Below are positions 8,111 through 17,050 of a stretch of 64,000 nucleotides of DNA, piece after piece; positions within the stretch are counted from its first letter, which is position 1, and each line of letters begins with the position of its first letter. Source of the stretch: JBBKWH01 sp037968855 (GTDB lineage: Bacteria; Pseudomonadota; Gammaproteobacteria; Pseudomonadales; Moraxellaceae); NCBI GenBank assembly GCA_037968855.1, contig JBBKWH010000070.1, forward strand, positions 6,223 through 70,222, given 5' to 3'. The notes beneath the pieces were generated by a model. The model was not told the DNA's origin, made no database searches, and worked only from the letters and a program-made list of their open reading frames with translations. A program made the translations under genes and the position numbers.

Positions 8111-9799
8111 ATGTTGTCTCAGCCTGCGACCAAATACCCTGCCTTTGCCCCGATTCAGATGCCAGATCGGCAGTGGCCAAGCCGTGTGATCAGCCAAGCG
8201 CCGATTTGGTTATCCACCGATTTGCGCGATGGCAACCAAGCCTTGTTTGAGCCAATGAACGTTGAGACCAAAATCAAATTTTTTGAGCAGTTGGTGGCGA
8301 CTGGCTTTAAGCAAATTGAGGTCGGTTTTCCGGCGGCGTCACAGCTTGATTTTGAGATGGTGCGCCGTTTGATTGATGAAAACCGCATCCCCGATGATGT
8401 CAGCATTATGGTGATGACCCAAGCACGCGAGGACTTAATTGCCCGCTCGGTGGAGGCGGTGCACGGGGCAAAACGGGCGATTGTGCATATTTACAATGCC
8501 ACTGCCCCTGTGTGGCGCGATTGGGTATTTGGCATGTCGGTTGATCAAGTGATGGGCTTGATTGCGCATCATGTTGGCTATCTTAAAACCTTGACCAATG
8601 CCATTCCACAGACCGAATGGACCTTGCAGTATTCGCCCGAAACTTTCTCGATGACCGAGCTTGAGGTGGCCTTGCAAGCCTGTAATACCGCGATTGGCGA
8701 ATGGGATGCCAGCGCCAGCCGCCCGATTATTATTAACTTGCCCACCACCGTAGAAAACGCCACGCCCAACGTGTTTGCCGACCAAGTGGAATGGATGAGT
8801 ACGCGTTTGGATCGGCGCGAACATGTGGTGTTGTCGGTGCATACCCACAATGATCGCGGCACGGGTGTGGCGGCGGCAGAATTGGCGATGATGGCAGGTG
8901 CGCAGCGGGTGGAAGGCTGTTTGTTTGGCAATGGTGAGCGTAGCGGCAATGTGGATATTGTGACCTTGGCGCTCAATATGTACACCCAAGGCGTGCATCC
9001 GCAGTTAGATTTTTCGGACTTGCCCAGTGTGGCCCGTATGGTGGAGGACTGCACCCAAATTGCCATGCACCCGCGCCATCCTTATGCCGGTGATTTGGTG
9101 TTTACCGCCTTCTCTGGTTCGCACCAAGATGCGATTAAAAAAGGTTTTGCCAAACAACAAGCCGATCAGCCGTGGCAAGTGCCATATTTGCCGATTGACC
9201 CAGCCGATATTGGGCGTAAGTACGACAGTATTATTCGGATTAACAGTCAGTCTGGCAAAGGTGGCGTGGCGTATTTGCTTGAGCAACACTACGGCATTGT
9301 GATGCCGCGCCGGATGCAAATTGAGTTTAGCCACGTGGTGCAGCAACACAATGACAGCACGGCCAGCGAGATGGGTGCGGCGCAGTTATGGCAGTTGTTT
9401 CAAGACACCTATCTTGCGCCTGTCATGGCAGCGACGACCTATCATAACCATCGTTTAAGCAGTGATGGCGACCAACAGCAGATTGCCTTAACCGTCTCTC
9501 AGCATGGCAAAACGTCTATACAAACGGGTATTGGCAATGGCCCGATTGCGGCGACGGTGGACGCCTTAGACGTCAATGTTGAGGTGATTCATTTTGAAGA
9601 ACGGGCGCAAACGCGTGGCAGTGATGCCTGTGCGGTGGCGGTGATTGAAGTGCGTGATCACACATCCGGCCAGCAATCGTTTGGGGTGGGGATTCATGCC
9701 AATAGCAGTACGGCGGCGGTGATGGCTGTGGTGAGTGCAGTGGGGCGTTTACAACTTGTCGTACACCAGAACCAAACACCGCATGTGGCTGAGGTTTAA
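8111..9799 (+). CDS. leuA: 2-isopropylmalate synthase
   Basis: The first committed step of leucine synthesis: condenses acetyl-CoA with 2-oxoisovalerate. The 562-residue protein is the long form. The N-terminal TIM barrel carries the metal and substrate motif STDLRDGNQ, the HTHNDRGTG metal-binding histidines and the GNGERSGN loop. A C-terminal regulatory (LeuA allosteric) domain follows from about residue 420. No leader peptide or attenuator is visible in the 148 bases upstream, so control by the divergent Lrp-type regulator is the likelier route (inference). Confidence 0.96.
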   Translation: MLSQPATKYPAFAPIQMPDRQWPSRVISQAPIWLSTDLRDGNQALFEPMNVETKIKFFEQLVATGFKQIEVGFPAASQLDFEMVRRLIDENRIPDDVSIMVMTQAREDLIARSVEAVHGAKRAIVHIYNATAPVWRDWVFGMSVDQVMGLIAHHVGYLKTLTNAIPQTEWTLQYSPETFSMTELEVALQACNTAIGEWDASASRPIIINLPTTVENATPNVFADQVEWMSTRLDRREHVVLSVHTHNDRGTGVAAAELAMMAGAQRVEGCLFGNGERSGNVDIVTLALNMYTQGVHPQLDFSDLPSVARMVEDCTQIAMHPRHPYAGDLVFTAFSGSHQDAIKKGFAKQQADQPWQVPYLPIDPADIGRKYDSIIRINSQSGKGGVAYLLEQHYGIVMPRRMQIEFSHVVQQHNDSTASEMGAAQLWQLFQDTYLAPVMAATTYHNHRLSSDGDQQQIALTVSQHGKTSIQTGIGNGPIAATVDALDVNVEVIHFEERAQTRGSDACAVAVIEVRDHTSGQQSFGVGIHANSSTAAVMAVVSAVGRLQLVVHQNQTPHVAEV

Positions 9800-9811
9800 T
9801 ACGGCTGACAA

Positions 9812-9841
9812 CATGCCCGCTCTATTGATACGGCGGGCATG
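9812..9841. terminator. Inverted repeat between convergent leuA and oxygenase genes
   Basis: Perfect nine-base arms CATGCCCGC (9812-9820) and GCGGGCATG (9833-9841) lie between two convergent stops. No strong T run follows on either strand, so it may be a weak bidirectional terminator. Confidence 0.5.
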
Positions 9842-9855
9842 CTAATGCGATTAAA

Positions 9856-10458
9856 TCAACGTCTAATCTGTACCAACGGATATTGATACATCACATCAGT
9901 CCGCAATACATATTTTTGTCCACTGATCACCGGTGCACCTTCATGTAATTGTTGGTGTTCAAATATCAGAATTTGACCTTGTTTAGGTGCAATCGTTGCC
10001 ACACGTGTCTCTAGACAAGGCCGCAACATGCCGCTATCCCGATAAAAAATCGTTTCACCACCTTCATACCCATCATTCAGGTAAATCAAGAGCGTCAACT
10101 GACTACTACGCCATGTTTCCGATTCATACGAAGCATCATAGTGAGGCTTAAAGGTTTGGCCGTGTTCATATAAATAAAAACGAAAACGTTCGTTTAAACC
10201 ATCCAATTGCCAGTTGTGTAACCACTCCGGCAGATGCGATTTGACCCGTGCAAAAATCTCCGCCGCCAAGTCGTGACTGTCATAAATCACCCGCTGATTG
10301 TTACGCACCTCGGTGCGCACTTCGCTTTGTGTGCGACTGATGGTGATCGCGGCCACTTCATAGTCGTGCTGATGGCTTCGCTCAATCAACGCGCGGCACT
10401 CGTCTGGACTAAACACATCGTCAACGGTTTGAATTAGGGGACTCTGTTGATAAATCAT
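9856..10458 (-). CDS. 2-oxoglutarate/Fe(II) oxygenase, prolyl 4-hydroxylase type
   Basis: The double-stranded beta-helix core carries the iron ligands HYD (about residue 110) and a distal His in HEGAP (about residue 173). An Arg/Lys equivalent for 2-oxoglutarate follows (VLRTDVMY). At 200 residues it matches bacterial P4H-domain proteins similar to those that modify EF-Tu or other cytosolic targets. No signal peptide is present. It sits alone between leuA and coaBC, so the substrate cannot be inferred from neighbours. Confidence 0.87.
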   Translation of the reverse strand: MIYQQSPLIQTVDDVFSPDECRALIERSHQHDYEVAAITISRTQSEVRTEVRNNQRVIYDSHDLAAEIFARVKSHLPEWLHNWQLDGLNERFRFYLYEHGQTFKPHYDASYESETWRSSQLTLLIYLNDGYEGGETIFYRDSGMLRPCLETRVATIAPKQGQILIFEHQQLHEGAPVISGQKYVLRTDVMYQYPLVQIRR

Positions 10459-10533
10459 GTTGTTTGCTCACACATTTTTTGTTGTCGATCTTTTAAAACA
10501 AGGGTGCACATTGCACACCCGACTGCTTGATAT

Positions 10534-11776
10534 TTACACCCGTCGCGCTTGCTCAATACAGTCCACCAAACGCCGTGCAATCTCGGTTTTGCTGGCTTTG
10601 TCTAGCGTGACCATTTCAAAACCATAACGGTCGGAAAAAAATACATGCATGGCGTTTTCGTCAGAAGCAAAGCCAATGTCGGCGCGTGACACGTCGTTGC
10701 AGGCAATCATGTCCAGTTGCTTATTGGCGAGTTTGCCACGCGCATAGGCTTCAACGTTTTGCGTCTCTGCGGCAAAGCCGACCACAAACGGGCGCTTGGC
10801 ATGTTGCGCAATGGTGGCGACCACATCGGGGTTTTTGACCAAGCGGATTTCGGTGATTTCGCCTGATTTTTTAATCTTATGATCGGCTACTACTTCAGGG
10901 CGGTAGTCAGCCACCGCAGCCGTAGCAATAAACACATCACAGCCTGCTTCGACCACAGTAAGGCTTTTTGCCAGCAAATCACGCGCTGAGGTGATGTTAA
11001 TCCGCTCCACACCCGCAGGGGTTGCAAGGCTAACGGGGCCAGCCAAGAGCGTCACGCGCGCGCCAGCATCGCGGCAGGCTTCGGCCAGTGCAAAGCCCAT
11101 TTTTGCCCGAACTGTGGTTGCTGATATAGCGTACTGGATCAAGCGCTTCGCGGGTGGGGCCTGCGGTAATCACCACATGTTGTCCGGCCAAATGTTGTGT
11201 GGCGCTTGGTTGTACAGACGGCTGTGGATTAAGCACGGCTTGCACCTGCACCACCAGTTGCTCTGGCTCTGGCATGCGTCCTGCGCCCACATCGCCACAG
11301 GCTTGTTCGCCAGCGTCGGGTTCGATCACGGTGATGCCAAAATCACGCAAGGTTTGCACGTTGCGCTGAGTGATGCGATTGGCCCACATCTGTTGATTCA
11401 TGGCAGGTGCAACATACACCGGCGCTGGCGTCGCCAATACCACTGTCGTCAACAGATCATCGGCCATACCGGCGGCCAGTCGTGCGATTGCATCGGCACT
11501 GGCCGGCGCAATCAAGACCAAATCAGCCCAACGGGCCAATTCAATATGGCCCATACCGGCTTCGGCTTCAGGATCAAGTAAGGTGGTATGCACCGGATGG
11601 CCCGACAATGCCTGAAAGGTTAGCGGGGTGATAAAGGCTTGTGCGCCCTCAGTCATCACCACACGCACGGCAAAACCGGCATCGCGCAAACGCCGAACCA
11701 CGATTGCACTTTTATAAGCAGCAATGCCGCCGGTCACGCCCAAAAGAATATTGGCTGTAGGCTGTGATGCATTCAC
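10534..11776 (-). CDS. coaBC: Bifunctional CoaBC (PPC synthetase/decarboxylase), frameshifted as sequenced
   Basis: Two steps of coenzyme A synthesis: CoaB joins 4'-phosphopantothenate to cysteine and CoaC decarboxylates the product. The CoaC half is read from the GTG at 11776 (GGAGAG nine bases upstream) and shows GGIAAYK and PAMNQQMW. The CoaB half ends at 10534 and shows KNPD and GFAAET. The two halves lie in different frames. The break is at the five-T run at 11100-11104 (AAAAA on the coding strand): SSGK should be followed by MGFALAEA, and removing one base restores a 413-residue protein. CoA synthesis is essential, so a sequencing or assembly error, or slippage, is more likely than loss. 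Confidence 0.9.
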
Positions 11777-11987
11777 GCGGCACTCTCCGATCTGGTACAA
11801 CTCAAAATTAAAGACAACAAAACCTGCGCAACCATAGCACCAAAGCCGCGCCAATCAAACGCCTTGCCGGTCAAATGTAAATCGATACAGGGACTGGTGA
11901 TTCAGCGCCCGCTTAGGCACACTGCGCCTAGATCAGACCCTTGTGATCACATCAATAATCACACCAAAAACAATTGGACGACATCAA

Positions 11988-12662
11988 ATGAGCATACGAC
12001 TTTGGCCCGAATCAGAACGGCCACGCGAGCGGTTATTACAACAAGGCGCAGCGGCGTTATCAGATGCCGAATTGCTGGCGATTTTTTTGCGTACAGGCAC
12101 GGCCAAACAATCAGCCATTGAAATGGCGCGTGGTTTATTGGATGAGTTTGACGGCTTGGCCGGATTGCTGTGTGCACCCGCCGCTCGTGTGATGCAACAG
12201 CACGGTATGGGCACCGCCAAATACGCGCAACTGATGGCCGCGCTAGAGCTGGGCCGTCGCCATGTCGAAAGCGAGCTGAAAGAAGGGCTTGGTTTATCCG
12301 ATCCCCTCATCGTGCAACGCTATATTGCCCAACAACTCAAAGCCGAACGTCGCGAAGTATTTGCAGTGTTATTTTTGGACAGTCAGTTGCGTTTGCTGAG
12401 TTTTGAGAAGCTATTTTTTGGCTCGGTGACGGCCTGCTCGGTGTATATCCGCGAGGTGCTGAGTCGCGCGTTGGCCCATCGTGCAGTGCAGTTGATTATT
12501 GCCCACAATCATCCGGATGCCCCTGCTGATCCTTCAAGCGCCGATTTACAGTTGACCGAGCAGCTTAAACAAGCCTGTGCTTTGGTGGATATTTTACTGA
12601 TTGATCATGTGATTGTCGGCAGCAATGGCACGCTGTCACTGGCCGAGCAAGGGCAGATTTAG
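11988..12662 (+). CDS. radC: RadC family protein (JAMM/MPN domain)
   Basis: The 224-residue protein has an N-terminal helix-hairpin-helix region and a C-terminal JAMM metalloprotease-like fold with the zinc motif HNHPDAPADPSSAD. The family was once linked to DNA repair, but its true role is unresolved. The ATG at 11988 begins the usual MSIRLWPESERPRE sequence; the upstream in-frame codons lack similarity. It is divergent from coaBC, an arrangement common in gammaproteobacteria. Confidence 0.94.
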   Translation: MSIRLWPESERPRERLLQQGAAALSDAELLAIFLRTGTAKQSAIEMARGLLDEFDGLAGLLCAPAARVMQQHGMGTAKYAQLMAALELGRRHVESELKEGLGLSDPLIVQRYIAQQLKAERREVFAVLFLDSQLRLLSFEKLFFGSVTACSVYIREVLSRALAHRAVQLIIAHNHPDAPADPSSADLQLTEQLKQACALVDILLIDHVIVGSNGTLSLAEQGQI

Positions 12663-12678
12663 GCGATGCTCAACGCCA

Positions 12679-13527
12679 TTAAAACACCTCCCAGACGCCA
12701 CGCTGCCCCAAGCCCAAGACGGGCACTTGGCCGAGCTTTAGCCACGGCATTTTACTGCCATGAAAATCGCTGGCGCAGGACAGCAAAAAGCCGTGCTGAT
12801 CGGCCAACCGATCAATCATGCCACGTGTGCCGATGGGTTCATGTCGCGGTGGTAACTCAATCGCTTGTCCACCCAATGCAGCAAATTCGGCCAGCAAATG
12901 CCGAACATTGGTGGCCGACAAACCATAACGAGTCGGATGGGCCAACACCGCTTGACCACCGCAGGCTTGAATCACATTAATGGCCGCTTGCAGGTTCATC
13001 CATTGCAACGGCACATACGCGCCTTTGCCTTCGCCCAAAAAGCGATCAAACGCTTGTTGATGTCGATTAACAATCTTCTGATCGACCAACCATTGCGCCA
13101 CATGCGCGCGTGTCACCCCTTCAGGACGACCATCGGCCAAGGCCAATACATCCGGCCATGCATCGCGTTTGATGTATTTTTCCAGCCGTTGGCAAATGGC
13201 ACGGGCGCGGGCGGCGCGAATCTGTTGTTGATCAATCAAGACCGCATGCATTGGTGCAAGGTCGATCAGGTTAAGCCCGACCACATGAATCGAGATTGGC
13301 TTGGTCGCACGTGGCTTGGTCCATTGGCTAGATAGCTCAATTCCATTGATCAGCCGTAGCCCCATCTGCGTGGCTGCCTGTGCTGCTTCGGCCAATCCAT
13401 CCACGCTATCGTGGTCGGTCAAGGCCAGCCATTCTACGCCAGCATCATGGGCAGCTTGCACCAACTGTGACGGGGTTAACTCACCATCAGAAAAACGGCT
13501 GTGCGTGTGTAAATCGACTGCGGGCAT
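12679..13527 (-). CDS. PHP domain phosphoesterase (YciV/TrpH, RNase AM type)
   Basis: A metal-dependent phosphoesterase with PHP motifs HTHSRFSDG at the N-terminus, LTDHDS near residue 40, and later His/Asp ligands (VLAHPTRYG, CASDFHG). E. coli RNase AM of this family trims 5' ends of structured RNAs and removes 3'-phosphate from pAp. At 282 residues it is normal length. An in-frame GTG lies directly before the chosen ATG. It converges with radC and is divergent from yciB. Confidence 0.9.
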   Translation of the reverse strand: MPAVDLHTHSRFSDGELTPSQLVQAAHDAGVEWLALTDHDSVDGLAEAAQAATQMGLRLINGIELSSQWTKPRATKPISIHVVGLNLIDLAPMHAVLIDQQQIRAARARAICQRLEKYIKRDAWPDVLALADGRPEGVTRAHVAQWLVDQKIVNRHQQAFDRFLGEGKGAYVPLQWMNLQAAINVIQACGGQAVLAHPTRYGLSATNVRHLLAEFAALGGQAIELPPRHEPIGTRGMIDRLADQHGFLLSCASDFHGSKMPWLKLGQVPVLGLGQRGVWEVF

Positions 13528-13568
13528 CACCTATACTTCATGTTTTCTGTTTGAGCTAAAAGATTAGC

Positions 13569-14129
13569 ATGAAAGCGCTGTTGGACTTTGTTCCGCTGGT
13601 TTTGTTCTTTTACTTTGCCAAGACTCAAGGCATTTTTGTCGCCACCCAAGCCCTATTGATCTCATCAGTCGTGGTGTATGGCGCATTTTTTGTCATGCAA
13701 AAATGGCGGCTAGAAAAAGCCCAATGGATTACGTTTTTGCTGACTTTGGCCTTTGGTGGCCTGACCTTGCTGTTGCATGATGATGTTTGGCTGCGTTGGA
13801 AATCCCCGCTGATTAACTGGATTTTTGGCACAGCCATGATCTTAAGCAATGTCCTGCGTTTTGGTGGTGAGCCAGCCAAACCAATCCCACAGCGCATGTT
13901 GCATAGCGTGTTTGACCTGTCTGATCGTGGTTGGAAGCGATTAAGTCTGGCTTGGGCAGGGTATTTTTTTGTTTTAGGCGGGGTGCATTTGCTGTTTGCT
14001 TTTGTTTGGCCGGCCCTGTGGATCGACTTTAAAGTCTTTGGCTCAATGGGCATCACCATTGCCTTTATTGCGGTCAATTTTTTGATGCTGAAAAATTACA
14101 TGCGCCCACAAGACGGTGCACAACCTTAA
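13569..14129 (+). CDS. yciB: Septation protein A / inner membrane-spanning protein YciB
   Basis: An integral membrane protein (186 residues) with five or so hydrophobic helices and the family motifs MKALLDFVPLVLFF, INWIFGTAM and NFLMLKNYM. The family affects cell envelope and septum synthesis. It is followed by a YciI-family gene, the usual pairing, and divergent from the PHP gene. Confidence 0.95.
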   Translation: MKALLDFVPLVLFFYFAKTQGIFVATQALLISSVVVYGAFFVMQKWRLEKAQWITFLLTLAFGGLTLLLHDDVWLRWKSPLINWIFGTAMILSNVLRFGGEPAKPIPQRMLHSVFDLSDRGWKRLSLAWAGYFFVLGGVHLLFAFVWPALWIDFKVFGSMGITIAFIAVNFLMLKNYMRPQDGAQP

Positions 14130-14209
14130 ACGGCGCTACATGCCGACCTACAAAAAGACCCTGCGGTCTGCTGCCATTTGCTGGGCTTTGTTCTATGATG
14201 CGCCGCATG

Positions 14210-14231
14210 GTCTGTAGGAATCTCTACAGAC
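14210..14231 (+). repeat. Perfect 8-bp inverted repeat upstream of the YciI gene
   Basis: GTCTGTAG (14210-14217) and CTACAGAC (14224-14231) flank a six-base centre, ending about 20 bases before the YciI start and just before its ribosome site. It could be an operator or an mRNA hairpin. No T run follows, so it is not a terminator. Confidence 0.5.
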
Positions 14232-14250
14232 TGCCTTTGGAGTGATTGCC

Positions 14251-14547
14251 ATGCCGTTATTTTCCGTTGTTTGCCACGATGCACCCAACAGCCTAGACAA
14301 GCGTATGGCAGTGCGACCACGGCATTTTGCCCGTCTTAAAGCCTTGCACGACAACGGTCAAGTGGTGCTGGCTGGCCCATGTCCAACCGATCATAGCGAT
14401 TCGCCTGCCGGATTTACCGGTAGCTTGTTGGTGTTGGATTTTGCAGACCGTGCCGCATTAGATGCATGGCTGGCAGAAGAACCCTTTGTGCTCGAAGGCG
14501 TGTATAGCCACGTTGATGTCAGCCCATTTCGTCAGACTTTGCCATAA
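14251..14547 (+). CDS. YciI family protein
   Basis: A small ferredoxin-like-fold protein (98 residues) with the family's conserved His near residue 24 (RPRHFARL) and Asp near residue 48 (GPCPTDHSD). The family is suspected to have enzymatic or muconolactone isomerase-like activity, but function is unknown. The ATG at 14251 is used because GGAG lies about 8 bases upstream. It directly abuts the next gene (stop 14547, start 14548), suggesting co-transcription with it. Confidence 0.9.
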   Translation: MPLFSVVCHDAPNSLDKRMAVRPRHFARLKALHDNGQVVLAGPCPTDHSDSPAGFTGSLLVLDFADRAALDAWLAEEPFVLEGVYSHVDVSPFRQTLP

Positions 14548-14943
14548 ATGCGCACCTCTCCTATTGCAGCCTACTGGGTTGCCTATTGCCTCATGCTGCT
14601 TAGCGTTCTGCTATCACCCGTGCATGCGGCAACAACCACCGCCAAGCCACCAAGCGCCGCCACAGTTGCCGCCAATGCAGCAGCGGCAGCCAATGCCAAA
14701 ATGAAAAGCGATTTTGCCTCGCAAAGCACCCGTCTGGCGCAACTGGAAAAAGCCAATAAAGACGCACTGACTCGCAATCAAACCTTACAGCTTGAAAACG
14801 ACAATCTGGCAGTACAAGTCAAAGTGCTACAGGGTGAACGCAGCGCACAGATGTTTTTGTACGGTGCAGCCACCATTGCGGTCGGAGCGATTTTGGGCTT
14901 TTTGTTTGCTGGCATGATGCAACGGCGCAATCGTCGCTGGTAA
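14548..14943 (+). CDS. Exported coiled-coil membrane protein resembling the C-terminus of YgiM/TIGR04211 proteins
   Basis: Residues 1-28 are a signal peptide ending at VHA. An Ala-rich stretch (35-55) leads into a coiled coil (about 60-100), then one transmembrane helix and a basic RRNRRW tail. The tail, helix and preceding coiled coil look like the C-terminal half of the YgiM/TIGR04211 'SH3 domain protein' family, but the SH3 domain that should follow the signal peptide is absent. Function unknown; periplasmic coiled coil with a cytoplasmic tail is the likely topology. Confidence 0.72.
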   Translation: MRTSPIAAYWVAYCLMLLSVLLSPVHAATTTAKPPSAATVAANAAAAANAKMKSDFASQSTRLAQLEKANKDALTRNQTLQLENDNLAVQVKVLQGERSAQMFLYGAATIAVGAILGFLFAGMMQRRNRRW

Positions 14944-15003
14944 TATTTTGCTGATCCAGCGCTGACTCAGCCATCTCACACCCTCATGATCTAAACCACC
15001 TTC

Positions 15004-16947
15004 ATGCAAACTGCCGCAATTCAAACCGCTCAACTCGATTGGCTGGATGACCCACTCGGCGACGTGCCGTTTTCCACTCAGTTTGGCGATGTGTATTTTT
15101 CGCGCAAAAATGGCCTGCTAGAAACGCGCTATGTGTTTTTGGCCGGTAATAGCCTGCCCGAACGACTCGCCGTGCTACAGCCTTATCAAACTTTTGTGGT
15201 GGGTGAAACTGGCTTTGGTACGGGTTTGAATGTGTTGGCTTTATGGCAGTTATGGCGCAACTGTCGACCGGACAATCATAGCCGTCTGCATGTGGTCACG
15301 GTCGAAAAATATCCCCTGACGCGTGATGATTTAAGCCGCGCCTTACAGATGTGGCCAGAACTGGCTGATTTATCGCGTCAGTTATTGGCCCAGTATCCGC
15401 CGCCTTTGGCTGGGCCGCACCGGATGATCTTTGCTGATGATGGTTTTTCGGTCGATCTGTGGCTGGGTGATGCCGAGATATGCTTACCCCGTGTGGTCTG
15501 TCCACGTCCGATTGATGCGTGGTTTTTGGATGGTTTTGCCCCATCCTGCAACCCTGAGTTATGGCAAGAACAGGTGATTGCTCAGGTGATTCGGCTCTCG
15601 GGTGTCGGCACAACCTTTGCGTCGTTTACCGTGGCGGGTGATGTCAAACGCCGACTCAAGCAACACGGCATTCAGATTAAACGCCCCAAAGGCTTTGGCC
15701 GTAAACGTGAAATGCTCAAGGCATGCTGGCCGCAACCAGATACAGGTCAGACAGACACAAATCAGACAGACATAGACCCGCCAAATACAGCACAGCGCAA
15801 CACGTCTAGACCTGCACGACCAAGCACTCAGCAACAGATTGTGGTGATTGGTGCAGGGATTGCCGGACTCTCCTGTGCATGGGCGTTGGCTCGGCGCGGT
15901 CATCGGGTGACGTTGATGGATCGCGATGCACCGCTGGCAGGTGCATCCGGCAACCCACGCGCCTTATTGGTACCTAAGCTCACTCCGCTACATCATGTCA
16001 GCGAACATTTGCATACCTTGGGCTGGCTATCCACCTTGCGCTGGTGGTCGATGTGGTCCAGCACAGTCATTGAACCCACTGGCGCGCTGTTTTTGTCTAC
16101 CGCCAAACAGCCAATCAATCCGACACGCTTTGCCGATTATCCTGCCGAGATCGCCCAAATCGTCAAGGCTGACTACACGCAAAAACACGATACTCAACAA
16201 CAAGATGCCTTATGGATCGCCCAAGGTGGTTTACTCAATCCCGCCGCGCTCAAAGACCGCGTATTACAACACCCATTAATTTGTTTTCAGCACGCTGATG
16301 TTGATCAATTGCAAGCCATCCCGTGTGCGTCAAAACACCTGTTATATAAGCTGCTCAGCAAGGGCGTGGCATTAGGCACGTTTGATCATGTGCTTGTCTG
16401 TAACGCTAGACAGAGCGTAACACTGTGCCCTCAACTTCCAGCATTGTCTGCCATTCGTGGACAAGTCTCGTGGCTTTCACAATTACCACCAAGCATTGAT
16501 CCGCCTGCTACGCCTTTGTCTTATGGCGGTTATTGCGCACCCCTGATCAATCCGGCAGGTCAGGCCAACGGGCTGTTGTTTGGCGCGTCGTTTATTCGAC
16601 AAGATGACAGCACCGACACGCGTGATGCGGATCATCAACATAATCTAGACTTGCTACGCGAGGTACTCCCCACACTGGCCGACCAACTGCCACCAATCCA
16701 CACATGGCAAGGCCGCGCATCGACACGGGCACAGATGCCCGATTACTTGCCTTTAGTCGGTGCAGTCGCTGACCTGCCATCAGTGTGGGTATTGGCCGGA
16801 TTAGGCTCAAAAGGCTTTAGCTTTGCGCCGTTATGTGCGGAGTTATTGGCCGCGCAGATGCTTGGCGAGCCTTGGCCAGTATCAGATCGACTGGGCCATA
16901 AACTGCGTGCTGACCGTCCTACACAAAAAGGCCCCACGCAAAGATGA
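15004..16947 (+). CDS. mnmC: Bifunctional tRNA mnm5s2U methyltransferase/oxidoreductase MnmC
   Basis: Completes the mnm5 modification at the wobble uridine of tRNA: the C-terminal FAD-dependent oxidase removes the carboxymethyl group and the N-terminal SAM-dependent methylase adds a methyl. The methylase domain (residues about 1-240) shows GETGFGTGLNVL and the FLDGFAPSCNPELW motif. An Asp/Thr-rich linker (about 245-275) leads to a DAO-type FAD domain starting VVIGAGIAGLSCAWALARRG and ending near GLGSKGFSFAPL. At 647 residues it is full length. Confidence 0.95.
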   Translation: MQTAAIQTAQLDWLDDPLGDVPFSTQFGDVYFSRKNGLLETRYVFLAGNSLPERLAVLQPYQTFVVGETGFGTGLNVLALWQLWRNCRPDNHSRLHVVTVEKYPLTRDDLSRALQMWPELADLSRQLLAQYPPPLAGPHRMIFADDGFSVDLWLGDAEICLPRVVCPRPIDAWFLDGFAPSCNPELWQEQVIAQVIRLSGVGTTFASFTVAGDVKRRLKQHGIQIKRPKGFGRKREMLKACWPQPDTGQTDTNQTDIDPPNTAQRNTSRPARPSTQQQIVVIGAGIAGLSCAWALARRGHRVTLMDRDAPLAGASGNPRALLVPKLTPLHHVSEHLHTLGWLSTLRWWSMWSSTVIEPTGALFLSTAKQPINPTRFADYPAEIAQIVKADYTQKHDTQQQDALWIAQGGLLNPAALKDRVLQHPLICFQHADVDQLQAIPCASKHLLYKLLSKGVALGTFDHVLVCNARQSVTLCPQLPALSAIRGQVSWLSQLPPSIDPPATPLSYGGYCAPLINPAGQANGLLFGASFIRQDDSTDTRDADHQHNLDLLREVLPTLADQLPPIHTWQGRASTRAQMPDYLPLVGAVADLPSVWVLAGLGSKGFSFAPLCAELLAAQMLGEPWPVSDRLGHKLRADRPTQKGPTQR

Positions 16948-17050
16948 CTGACTCGCCCATCTAAAAATATTCTGTATGTCTCGCCTTATCGTGCGTTTCA
17001 AGGTAGCGTCAACGCAGATTATATTTTTGATGACAGCATAAGGATCATGC

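Noticed and set aside
8435..9349. Long minus-strand ORFs (187, 162 and 114 residues) inside leuA
   Set aside because: They lie opposite a clearly conserved leuA and have His/Arg-rich composition typical of antisense frames.
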